Shown here one piece after another: positions 1-5,227 of a stretch of 33,198 nucleotides of DNA. The stretch's first letter is position 1. The number at the start of each line of letters is the position of its first letter. The notes beneath the pieces were generated by a model. The model had not been told where the DNA came from, made no database searches, and worked only from the letters and a program-made list of their open reading frames with translations. Position numbers and translations under genes: made by a program. The stretch comes from an uncultured Oscillospiraceae bacterium. Its GTDB lineage: Bacteria; Bacillota; Clostridia; Oscillospirales; Oscillospiraceae. The DNA lies in assembly GCA_947625045.1 (NCBI GenBank), contig CANQMW010000028.1:1-33198 (forward strand), given 5' to 3'.

Positions 1-3
1 AGC

Positions 4-25
4 AGCCAGCAGTTTCCTGCTGGCT
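4..25. terminator. Hairpin, possible terminator at left edge
   Basis: A perfect 9-bp inverted repeat (AGCCAGCAG / CTGCTGGCT) around a TTTC loop. On the + strand no T-run follows directly. On the minus strand the bases that would form the U-tract lie outside the window. It may end a gene to the left. No gene is visible between it and position 200. Confidence 0.35.
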
Positions 26-116
26 GGGATAAATCCTTATCCTTTTTCATTGTCCTCTTGACGGGTCGCAGTTCAATTGCAGCCGGGCGCTCCTTCTCTC
101 AACGATAGTCTAACAC

Positions 117-179
117 TTTTGCAATGCAATTGCAATGCATATTTTCAGTGCGTATCGCACTATGATAAGCATTGCAAAA
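117..179. promoter_or_regulatory. Repeat-rich putative operator upstream of the regulator cassette
   Basis: TTGCAATGCA occurs twice in direct orientation, at 119-128 and 130-139, exactly 11 bp apart (one helical turn). A near-perfect inverted copy lies at 168-177. TTTTGCAATGC (117-127) and GCATTGCAAAA (169-179) form a perfect 11-bp inverted repeat. GTGCG-TAT-CGCAC (148-160) sits between them, followed by a -10-like TATGAT at 161-166 with no good -35. Dyads just upstream of DNA-binding protein genes suggest autoregulation; this is inferred. Confidence 0.45.
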
Positions 180-199
180 TGCTGAAGCGAGGTGACAGT

Positions 200-379
200 A
201 TGGCCGGCTTTGAGATACCGAAGATGCCTGCTACGACGAATAAGACGATACGCTTCCCCAACGATGTGATCGATGAGATAGAGAAGGCCATCGCCGGGAA
301 GGACTGCACCTTCTCCGCCTTCGTCATCGCCGCGGCCCGCAACGCGCTGCGGGAGCTTCGGGAGAACGACGAAAATTAA
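200..379 (+). CDS. Ribbon-helix-helix-like small DNA-binding protein
   Basis: A 59-residue protein. The core is a strand-helix-helix pattern: TNKTIRFPNDVIDEIEKA (residues about 13-30) followed by a helix FSAFVIAAARNAL. This resembles Arc/CopG or YlcI/YnfO-type ribbon-helix-helix proteins, which bind DNA as dimers through a beta ribbon. The ATG at 200 was chosen because GAGGTGA lies 4 nt upstream; the reading frame is open back to 77 but those codons have no ribosome site. It is 8 nt from the next gene, an XRE regulator, so the two are probably co-transcribed. Target DNA is unknown; the repeats at 117-179 are the obvious candidate. Confidence 0.65.
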   Translation: MAGFEIPKMPATTNKTIRFPNDVIDEIEKAIAGKDCTFSAFVIAAARNALRELRENDEN

Positions 380-387
380 ACGCAGGT

Positions 388-702
388 ATGGATTACATCG
401 AGTGGTTTCGCAAGCGCTTGACCGATCTTCGGATGCAAAAGGGTGTTTCTGCGCGAGATATGAGCTTGTCCCTTGGACAGAGCGAGAGTTATATCAATAA
501 AATAGAGAATCGGCACACGCTGCCGTCGCTTCCCGGATTTTTATATATCTGCGAATACTTCGGCCTGACGCCCCAGGAATTTTTCAATGAGAGCGACGCC
601 GCGCCGCAAAAGACCCGGGAGCTTCTCCAAGCCCTGGAAGACCTGTCCCCAGAGCAGATGGACCACATGCTGCAGCTCATCCGGGACCTGAACAAAAAAT
701 AA
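388..702 (+). CDS. XRE-family helix-turn-helix regulator
   Basis: A 104-residue protein with an N-terminal Cro/CI-type HTH at about residues 8-62 (RLTDLRMQKGVSARDMSLSL, then SESYINKIENRHTLPSLPGF). An acidic, helical C-terminal tail of about 35 residues (LLQALEDLSPEQMDHMLQLI) may mediate dimerisation. Its start follows the previous stop by 8 nt and has only a weak CAGG ribosome site, which suggests translational coupling. XRE proteins are usually repressors. It lies in a three-gene cassette of small DNA-binding proteins with no effector gene, so the regulated target is not visible here. Confidence 0.8.
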   Translation: MDYIEWFRKRLTDLRMQKGVSARDMSLSLGQSESYINKIENRHTLPSLPGFLYICEYFGLTPQEFFNESDAAPQKTRELLQALEDLSPEQMDHMLQLIRDLNKK

Positions 703-738
703 GCATAATAAAACGACCGCCTGGAGGACGGTGGGACG

Positions 739-969
739 ATGGAGCGGTTTGGAAGGATCAATATACGGCTCAACGAGCTTTTGGCCGAGAGCGGCCTGAG
801 CAAGAACAAGCTATGCCAGCGGGCGGAGATGCAGAGAACACAGCTCAACCGCTACTGCGACAATACGGTGACGCGCCTGGACACAGACGTGCTGGCGCGG
901 CTGTGCACAGTGCTCCACTGCGATATATCCGAGCTTTTGGAATTCGTCCCGCCGGAGGACGATGATTAA
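739..969 (+). CDS. Small XRE-family regulator (paralogue of the 28751 gene)
   Basis: A 76-residue single-domain HTH protein. The motif is INIRLNELLAESGLSKNKLC, then MQRTQLNRYCDNTVTRLDTD, and it ends ISELLEFVPPEDDD. It aligns along its length with the 72-residue protein at 28751-28969, sharing GLSKN, NRYC, RLD and the LxEYVxPE/LLEFVPPE end. A GGAGG ribosome site lies about 11 nt upstream. It is the last gene of the small + strand regulator cassette, 36 nt after the preceding XRE gene. Function beyond DNA binding cannot be read from the sequence. Confidence 0.8.
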   Translation: MERFGRINIRLNELLAESGLSKNKLCQRAEMQRTQLNRYCDNTVTRLDTDVLARLCTVLHCDISELLEFVPPEDDD

Positions 970-980
970 GCCTCGCAGAG

Positions 981-1044
981 TTCGCCGCCGGAGCGGCGAA
1001 TAAAGTGGGATATGATTTCCGGGGGCGTGTACCTCGGAAATCAT
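981..1044. repeat. Two perfect hairpins downstream of the regulator cassette
   Basis: TTCGCCGC-CGGA-GCGGCGAA lies at 981-1000. ATGATTTCCG (1012-1021) and CGGAAATCAT (1035-1044) form a second perfect stem with a 13-nt loop. Neither is followed by a T-run, so they are not classical terminators. With the terminator at 1067 and the inverted repeat at 1126 they form a run of stems that fills the intergenic gap. They could stabilise 3' ends or belong to a small RNA; I recognise no known family. Confidence 0.5.
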
Positions 1045-1066
1045 TCTTATAGCCCGCAAACGTGCG

Positions 1067-1097
1067 AAAAGCCCGACTCTTTCGAGTCGGGCTTTTT
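1067..1097. terminator. Bidirectional intrinsic terminator
   Basis: GCCCGACTC-TTTC-GAGTCGGGC, flanked by AAAA on the left and TTTTT on the right, so it works in both directions. It ends the + strand regulator cassette and the minus-strand rpmG-rplA operon. Confidence 0.9.
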
Positions 1098-1125
1098 CGT
1101 GCGCTGCAGCGGGCTGCAACTCTCT

Positions 1126-1152
1126 CGTTTGAAAGGCTCTGCCTTTCAAACG
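1126..1152 (-). repeat. Perfect 12-bp inverted repeat in the rplA 3' UTR
   Basis: CGTTTGAAAGGC-TCT-GCCTTTCAAACG starts 2 nt after the rplA stop codon. There is no U-tract on either side, and the real terminator is about 30 bp further on. It may protect the mRNA 3' end or be a dispersed palindromic element. Confidence 0.6.
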
Positions 1153-1154
1153 AC

Positions 1155-1847
1155 TTACAGACCCTTCTGCGCGTTGACCTTGATGCCGGGGCCCATGGTG
1201 GTAGCGGTGACGCAGCTGCGGATGTACTGGCCCTTGGCAGCGGCGGGCTTCGCCTTCACGATGGCGCCGATCAGGGCGTCGTAGTTCTCCTGGAGCTTCT
1301 CGGGACCGAAGCTCACCTTGCCGATGGGGCAGTGGATGATGTTGGTCTTGTCCAGACGGTACTCGATCTTACCGGCCTTGACCTCGTTGATGGCCTGGGT
1401 CAGGTTGGGGGTCACGGTGCCGGCCTTGGGGGAGGGCATCAGGCCCTTGGGGCCCAGGACCTTACCGAGGCGGCCCACCACGCCCATCATGTCGGGGGTG
1501 GCGATGACCACGTCGAAGTCGAACCAGTTCTCGGTCTGGATCTTCTGGACCATGTCCTGACCGCCCACGAAGTCGGCGCCGGCGGCTTTCGCCTCTTCCT
1601 CCCGCTCGGGCTTGCAGAACACCAGGACGGTGCGGCTCTTGCCGGTGCCGTGGGGCAGGACGATGGCGCCGCGGACCTGCTGGTCGGCGTGACGGCCGTC
1701 CACGCCCAGCTTCACGTGCAGCTCGACGGTCTCGTCGAACTTGGCCTTGCTGGTCTTGCACACCAGGTCGAAGGCCTCCTGGGGATCGTATACGGTCTGC
1801 TTATCAAAGAGCTTGGCGCTCTCTTTATAATTCTTGCCTCTGAACAT
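1155..1847 (-). CDS. rplA: Large-subunit ribosomal protein L1
   Basis: A 230-residue L1, the usual bacterial length. L1 binds 23S rRNA at the L1 stalk, helps release E-site tRNA, and represses its own operon in many bacteria. Family blocks are clear: an N-terminal [34 protein letters not shown] in the middle, [27 protein letters not shown], and a C-terminal GKVSFG segment. It is the last gene of rpmG-secE-nusG-rplK-rplA. Normally rplJ-rplL follow, but here a hairpin and a bidirectional terminator follow instead. Confidence 0.98.
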   Translation of the reverse strand: MFRGKNYKESAKLFDKQTVYDPQEAFDLVCKTSKAKFDETVELHVKLGVDGRHADQQVRGAIVLPHGTGKSRTVLVFCKPEREEEAKAAGADFVGGQDMVQKIQTENWFDFDVVIATPDMMGVVGRLGKVLGPKGLMPSPKAGTVTPNLTQAINEVKAGKIEYRLDKTNIIHCPIGKVSFGPEKLQENYDALIGAIVKAKPAAAKGQYIRSCVTATTMGPGIKVNAQKGL

Positions 1848-1905
1848 TCAAATTTCCTCCAAAAAATGTGGTTAAGCGGAAGTTTTCCTCCCACATGCGG
1901 CGGGC

Positions 1906-2331
1906 TTACTCGCCCACCAGAACGCCCATGCTCCGGCAGGTGCCGGCGATCATGCTCATGGCCGCCTCGATGCTGGTGCAGTTGAGGTCGGGCATTTTCT
2001 GCTCCGCGATCTTCCGCAGGTCTTCCTTGGAGATCGTGGCCACCTTGTCCCGCTGGGGCACGCCGGAGGCGGTCTCAATGCCGCAGGCCTTCTTGATGAG
2101 CAGGGCCGCGGGCGGGGTCTTGGTGATGAAGGTGAAGCTGCGGTCGGCGTAGACGGTGATGACCACGGGGATCATCATGCCCATGTCGCCCTTGGTGCGC
2201 TCGTTGAAGTCCTTGGTGAACTGGCCGATGTTGATGCCGTACTGACCAAGGGCCGGGCCCACGGGGGGAGCCGGGGTGGCCTTGCCCGCCGGGACCTGGA
2301 ATCTGACGTATCCAACTATTTTCTGAGACAT
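1906..2331 (-). CDS. rplK: Large-subunit ribosomal protein L11
   Basis: A 141-residue L11, which binds the GTPase-associated centre of 23S rRNA and the L10/L12 stalk base. The N-terminal domain has the proline-rich signature [20 protein letters not shown] (about residues 14-33), the region involved in thiopeptide sensitivity and in RelA activation in other bacteria. The C-terminal RNA-binding domain contains the conserved [10 protein letters not shown] near residue 130. It lies between nusG and rplA, with 58 nt to rplA. Annotation is secure. Confidence 0.98.
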   Translation of the reverse strand: MSQKIVGYVRFQVPAGKATPAPPVGPALGQYGINIGQFTKDFNERTKGDMGMMIPVVITVYADRSFTFITKTPPAALLIKKACGIETASGVPQRDKVATISKEDLRKIAEQKMPDLNCTSIEAAMSMIAGTCRSMGVLVGE

Positions 2332-2374
2332 TTTTAAATTCTCCTCTGGTCCTCAAAAGTGAGGTAGTAAAAAT

Positions 2375-2902
2375 TCATTCATCCTTCACCGGCTCGATCT
2401 GGTCAAGTTCCAGATCCACCGGCGTCTCACGGCCGAACATGGACACGATGACGCGGACCCTGTCCTTCTCCGGCTCCAGCTCGTCCACTGTGCCGAGGAA
2501 GCCCTCCAGGGGGCCGTCGGTGACCTTCACGGTGTCGCCCAGGCCGAAGCCCACCACGACCTCGTGGCGCTCCATGCCCAGGTCCAGGACCTCCCGCTCC
2601 GTCAGGGGCACGGGCTTTCCGTCCATGGACACGAAGCCGGTGGAGCCTCTGGCGTTGCGCACAAGGTGCCAGCTCTCGTCGGTGAGGATCATCTTCACCA
2701 GCACGTAGCCGGGGAACGTCTTGCGCTCGTAGGTCTTCTCGCCGTTATCGGTGTGCTCGGTGACCGTCTCCATGGGGATCTTGACCTCTAAGATCAGGTC
2801 CTCCATGTGCCGGTTCTCCGCCGCTTTCAGGATGGAAGCGGACACCGTGTTCTCATATCCGGAGTACGTGTGGACCACGTACCACTTAGCGCTGTCCGCC
2901 AT
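2375..2902 (-). CDS. nusG: Transcription elongation/termination factor NusG
   Basis: A 175-residue NusG. The N-terminal NGN domain begins AKWYVVHTYSGYEN and includes FPGYVLVKM, which binds RNA polymerase. The C-terminal KOW domain has GDTVKVTDGPLEGFLGTVDE (about residues 121-140), which contacts Rho or S10. NusG modulates pausing and couples transcription to translation. Its start lies 1 nt after the secE stop, in the standard secE-nusG-rplK order. Confidence 0.98.
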   Translation of the reverse strand: MADSAKWYVVHTYSGYENTVSASILKAAENRHMEDLILEVKIPMETVTEHTDNGEKTYERKTFPGYVLVKMILTDESWHLVRNARGSTGFVSMDGKPVPLTEREVLDLGMERHEVVVGFGLGDTVKVTDGPLEGFLGTVDELEPEKDRVRVIVSMFGRETPVDLELDQIEPVKDE

Positions 2903-2903
2903 C

Positions 2904-3176
2904 TTACGCGAAGATGTTGATCAGCGCCTTGACCGTCGCCTGGGCGGCGCTGTCAAAGCCCCAGAGCACCACGGCGCACACCACGATCATGACCAGGGCC
3001 ACGAGGGTGTTCTTCGCCGTCTGCTTGGGCGTAGGCCATACGACCTTTTTCAACTCGCTCTTCATGTCGCGGAACCATTTCTTCACCCGCTGGAAGAACT
3101 TCAGCTTTTCATTGGTCTTTTTGACCGCGACCTTCGTCTCCTTGGCGGGAGCTACGGCCTTCTTCTCTTCTGCCAT
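2904..3176 (-). CDS. secE: Preprotein translocase subunit SecE
   Basis: A 90-residue SecE of the short, single-membrane-span Gram-positive kind. A lysine-rich N-terminal half leads to the amphipathic helix KKWFRDMKSELKKVVWPTPKQ (about residues 32-52), the family signature that lies on the membrane and clamps SecY. One transmembrane helix follows (TLVALVMIVVCAVVLWGF). It is a core part of the SecYEG channel. It sits 12 nt after rpmG and 1 nt before nusG. Confidence 0.96.
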   Translation of the reverse strand: MAEEKKAVAPAKETKVAVKKTNEKLKFFQRVKKWFRDMKSELKKVVWPTPKQTAKNTLVALVMIVVCAVVLWGFDSAAQATVKALINIFA

Positions 3177-3188
3177 GTCTCCGCCTCC

Positions 3189-3350
3189 TTACTTCGTTTC
3201 CTGATGCAGCGTATGCTTCCGGCAGAAGGGGCAATACTTCTTCAGCTCAAGCTTTTCCGTGTTGGTCTTCTTGTTCTTGAAGGTATTGTAGTTCCTCTGT
3301 TTGCACTCGCTGCAGCGCAGTACGACCTTGATCCTTGCGTCTGCTGCCAT
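3189..3350 (-). CDS. rpmG: Large-subunit ribosomal protein L33, zinc-binding form
   Basis: A 53-residue protein read directly from the minus strand. It starts [20 protein letters not shown] and ends [16 protein letters not shown]. Two CxxC pairs (CSEC and CPFC) identify the zinc-binding (C+) L33 type. The [15 protein letters not shown] block is family-typical. GGAGGTG lies 8 nt upstream of the ATG. It is the first gene of the operon, 12 nt before secE, as in many Firmicutes. Zinc-binding L33 is often paired with a zinc-free copy elsewhere in the genome; none is visible here. Confidence 0.95.
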   Translation of the reverse strand: MAADARIKVVLRCSECKQRNYNTFKNKKTNTEKLELKKYCPFCRKHTLHQETK

Positions 3351-3395
3351 ATTTTCGGCACCTCCTTGTTAAATTGCCTCCCTATTCCGGCCACA

Positions 3396-3417
3396 ACGGG
3401 TCGACCCGTCCGGACGG
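3396..3417 (-). promoter_or_regulatory. Overlapping palindromes in the rpmG operon leader
   Basis: ACGGGTCGACCCGT (3396-3409) and CCGTCCGGACGG (3406-3417) are both perfect palindromes and share four bases, so in RNA they could not both fold fully. They lie between the promoter and the rpmG ribosome site. They could form alternative leader structures; no U-tract follows. A regulatory role is speculative. Confidence 0.35.
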
Positions 3418-3429
3418 CAGGTAAAAGTT

Positions 3430-3458
3430 ATCCTATCACATTCTCCATTAAATTGCAA
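3430..3458 (-). promoter_or_regulatory. Promoter of rpmG-secE-nusG-rplK-rplA
   Basis: On the minus strand: -35 TTGCAA (3453-3458), 17-bp spacer, -10 TAGGAT (3430-3435), with an extended TGA in front of the -10. It leaves an untranslated leader of about 70 nt before rpmG. Confidence 0.7.
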
Positions 3459-3531
3459 CCATATTTTCCGCATTTTTGGCCTACATATTTTCATATGGCC
3501 CGAAACTTGTCCGCACCCGGCGCCCGGGCCG

Positions 3532-3560
3532 TTGCTTTTATCCACCGGCTGTGGTATCAT
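3532..3560 (+). promoter_or_regulatory. Promoter of folT-ruvX
   Basis: TTGCTT (3532-3537), 17-bp spacer, TATCAT (3555-3560). Transcription would begin just before the THF riboswitch. Confidence 0.75.
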
Positions 3561-3569
3561 CATGCCATA

Positions 3570-3666
3570 TCAGAGTAGGGACGGCCGCGTAAAGTGCCGG
3601 CGGGATGGGAAGTTGCCCGCGGGACGAACGGCATGAGCCGGCGGTGGCCGTCCCGCATCCGCTGGA
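3570..3666 (+). ncRNA. Tetrahydrofolate (THF) riboswitch
   Basis: The leader has the conserved pieces of the folT-type THF riboswitch in order: CAGAGTAG at the 5' side, a perfect P2 stem GGGACGGCC (3578-3586) with GGCCGTCCC (3646-3654), GCGTAAAGTG, GGGATGGGAAGTTGCCC, CGAACGGC, GCCGGCGGTG, and the 3' consensus GCATCCGC (3655-3662). The 3' strand of the short closing stem runs straight into the Shine-Dalgarno GGAGG (3664-3668) of folT. That suggests ligand binding hides the ribosome site and lowers translation. The downstream gene is a folate ECF transporter component, the standard THF-riboswitch target. Recognised by eye, not by covariance search. Confidence 0.88.
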
Positions 3667-3677
3667 GGTAACTAAAT

Positions 3678-4196
3678 ATGAAAAACACCAAGCGTCTTGT
3701 GACCGACGGCCTGTGCGCGGCGCTGTACGTCGTGCTGTCCAGCTTTTTGGGCCTGAGCCTGGGGCCCATAAAGCTCTCCATCGACGGGCTGCCCGTACTG
3801 CTGGCGGCGCTGCTCTTCGGCCCCGCCGACGGCGTTATCGTGGGCCTGCTGGCGGGATTTCTGGGCCAGCTCTTGGGCCCCTACGGGGTATCCGCCACCA
3901 CGCCGTTGTGGATGCTGCCCGTAGGCGTGCTGGGGCTCATCGTGGGCCTGTACGCCAAGCGCGCCGGCCCGGTGCCCGACCGGAAGAAGCTGGCGGTCGT
4001 CATATTGCTGGCATTGCTCGCCGACACCACCGTGACCACGGGGGTGATGTATGTGGACTGCCTGGTGTACAAATACTCCTTCGTCACCTACTCGCCCTAC
4101 ATCGTCTGGCGGTATGTGGCGGATATCATCAAGGCGGCGCTCTATACCCTGGTCCTGCCGCCGCTCATCAAGGTCTTGAGAAAGGACGCGCCATGA
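3678..4196 (+). CDS. folT: Folate ECF transporter S component
   Basis: A 172-residue integral membrane protein with about six hydrophobic segments. Typical S-component features are the N-terminal helix KRLVTDGLCAALYVVLSSF, then LGPIKLSIDGLPVLLAALLF and GVIVGLLAGFLGQLL with GVSATTPLWMLP. These match the FolT/folate-type family that binds folate and docks on the shared EcfA-EcfA'-EcfT energising module, which is not encoded here. The THF riboswitch in its leader independently supports folate as substrate. Its stop overlaps the ruvX start (ATGA at 4193-4196). Confidence 0.88.
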   Translation: MKNTKRLVTDGLCAALYVVLSSFLGLSLGPIKLSIDGLPVLLAALLFGPADGVIVGLLAGFLGQLLGPYGVSATTPLWMLPVGVLGLIVGLYAKRAGPVPDRKKLAVVILLALLADTTVTTGVMYVDCLVYKYSFVTYSPYIVWRYVADIIKAALYTLVLPPLIKVLRKDAP

Positions 4197-4597
4197 GAGT
4201 GATGGCCATAGACTACGGCGACGCTCGCACCGGCATCGCCGTGTCCGACGCCCTGGGTATGATCGCCGGGGAGACCTTCGTCATCCCCCAGTGGGACCCC
4301 GAGGCCCTGGCGGACGCCATCGTATCCGAGGCAAAAGCCCGGGATGTGGGCACGCTGGTGCTGGGCCTTCCGAAGAACATGGACGGCACCGAGGGCCCCC
4401 GGGCGGAAAAGAGCCGGGCAATGAAGGTCCTCTTGGAGGCCCGGGGCATGACCGTGGTCCTCTGGGACGAGCGGCGCACCACCGTGGATGCCCACCGTAT
4501 CCTGCGGGAAAACGGCAAGCGGGAGAAAAAGCACAAGGCCACCGTGGACGCCGTGGCCGCCGCCCTCATATTGGAGGGCTACCTGGGAAGCATATAA
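4193..4597 (+). CDS. ruvX: RuvX/YqgF Holliday junction resolvase-like nuclease
   Basis: A 134-residue RNase H-fold protein of the YqgF family, implicated in pre-16S rRNA maturation and in Holliday junction resolution. Motifs: MAIDYGDARTGIAVSD with the first catalytic Asp (residue 7), LVLGLPKNMDGTEGPRA, LWDERRTT, and the C-terminal VDAVAAALILEGYL with the last acidic residue. It starts in an ATGA overlap with folT, so the two are translationally coupled and under the same THF riboswitch and promoter. A terminator follows directly. Confidence 0.92.
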   Translation: MRVMAIDYGDARTGIAVSDALGMIAGETFVIPQWDPEALADAIVSEAKARDVGTLVLGLPKNMDGTEGPRAEKSRAMKVLLEARGMTVVLWDERRTTVDAHRILRENGKREKKHKATVDAVAAALILEGYLGSI

Positions 4598-4598
4598 A

Positions 4599-4625
4599 AA
4601 CACAGCCGCCCCGTCGGGGCGGCTG
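4599..4625. terminator. Terminator hairpin, first copy of a 27-nt repeat
   Basis: A palindromic stem AGCCGCCCC-GTC-GGGGCGGCT (4604-4624). Within a 27-nt stretch it is identical to 5186-5212. It lies just after ruvX and 17 nt downstream of the end of the small minus-strand ORF, so it probably ends both. Confidence 0.7.
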
Positions 4626-4641
4626 GTTTGCTACATTTTAA

Positions 4642-4815
4642 TTATTCCTTCTTCCCGGTGTTTTCGTCCTCGGAGATAAATGCCTCTTCAGCCTGCTGCT
4701 GGGCCCGGGTCAGGAGGGATTTTACCAAGCCGTAGTTTTGGTCTTTCAGGGCCGTCAGCGCGTCTGTCACACCATTGAACAGAATAAAATAAGGCTTTTT
4801 GTATTCTTCCTGCAT
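4642..4815 (-). CDS. Small protein of unknown function
   Basis: A 57-residue, mostly helical, acidic-tailed protein (KKPYFILFNGVTDALTALKD, then a Gln/Glu-rich LLTRAQQQAEEAFI). No motif points to a function. The ATG at 4815 was chosen because GGAGG lies 9 nt upstream; the frame is open for 17 more codons, but these lie in the promoter. A well-formed promoter (4857-4885) supports expression. It is divergent from an XRE gene, and the pair is bounded by identical 27-nt repeats. Short proteins of this appearance seem familiar from gut Clostridia beside HTH genes; that is recollection, not a search. Confidence 0.6.
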   Translation of the reverse strand: MQEEYKKPYFILFNGVTDALTALKDQNYGLVKSLLTRAQQQAEEAFISEDENTGKKE

Positions 4816-4856
4816 ATTTCCTGACCTCCTTATGCCGTTAAAATCAAGGCTGGTCA

Positions 4857-4885
4857 AGTATAACACAATATTTGTTAAGTGTAAA
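4857..4885 (-). promoter_or_regulatory. Promoter of the 57-residue protein gene
   Basis: Minus strand: -35 TTTACA (4880-4885), 17-bp spacer, -10 TATACT (4857-4862). The whole 4830-4945 gap is markedly AT-rich compared with its surroundings and must also hold the promoter of the divergent XRE gene, for which I see no clear -35/-10 pair. Confidence 0.65.
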
Positions 4886-4944
4886 GTTATAATTGTTATA
4901 TTTCAAGTTGTCGCATATTCACCCGTCAGAGGCTAAACTTACAA

Positions 4945-5184
4945 GTGGGTGAGGATATGCGCAGGGAGCACGATGAAAAATACAGACATCTGGGCTTGAA
5001 CATCGCCTATTACCGCAAGGAGAAGGGCATGTCTCAGAACGCGCTGGCGGAGGCGGTGGACATCAGCCGCACTCATATGAGCCGGGTGGAGACGGCGGAT
5101 TGCGCCGTGTCTTTGGATGTGGTATTTGATATATGCGATGTGCTGAGCATCCCGCCCAGCAAGCTGTTCGACTTCCGGGAGTAA
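4945..5184 (+). CDS. XRE-family helix-turn-helix regulator
   Basis: A 79-residue HTH protein. It has LGLNIAYYRKEKGMSQNALA, then VDISRTHMSRVET (recognition helix region), and ends LSIPPSKLFDFRE. It is a single Cro/CI-type domain with no effector domain. The start is uncertain. The GTG at 4945 has AGAGG 12 nt upstream. The ATG at 4957 would give 75 residues but has GAGG only 2 nt away. It is divergent from the 57-residue gene and likely regulates the shared AT-rich region, which is inferred from position. A terminator identical to the one after ruvX follows. Confidence 0.8.
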   Translation: MGEDMRREHDEKYRHLGLNIAYYRKEKGMSQNALAEAVDISRTHMSRVETADCAVSLDVVFDICDVLSIPPSKLFDFRE

Positions 5185-5185
5185 T

Positions 5186-5215
5186 AACACAGCCGCCCCG
5201 TCGGGGCGGCTGTGT
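5186..5215. terminator. Terminator hairpin, second copy of the 27-nt repeat
   Basis: The stem ACACAGCCGCCCC / GGGGCGGCTGTGT around GTC is longer than the copy at 4599 and is followed by TTTATA. It lies between the XRE gene and the end of the minus-strand carboxypeptidase gene, so it can serve both convergent transcripts. Confidence 0.75.
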
Positions 5216-5227
5216 TTATATGTTGGC

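Noticed and set aside
200-969. Toxin-antitoxin operon
   Set aside because: Ribbon-helix-helix and XRE proteins can be antitoxins, but none of the three gene products resembles a toxin; all appear to be DNA-binding proteins.
1062-1985. Long + strand open frame opposite rplA/rplK
   Set aside because: It is the antisense shadow of ribosomal protein genes in GC-rich DNA. It has low-complexity Gly/His/Leu composition and no ribosome site.
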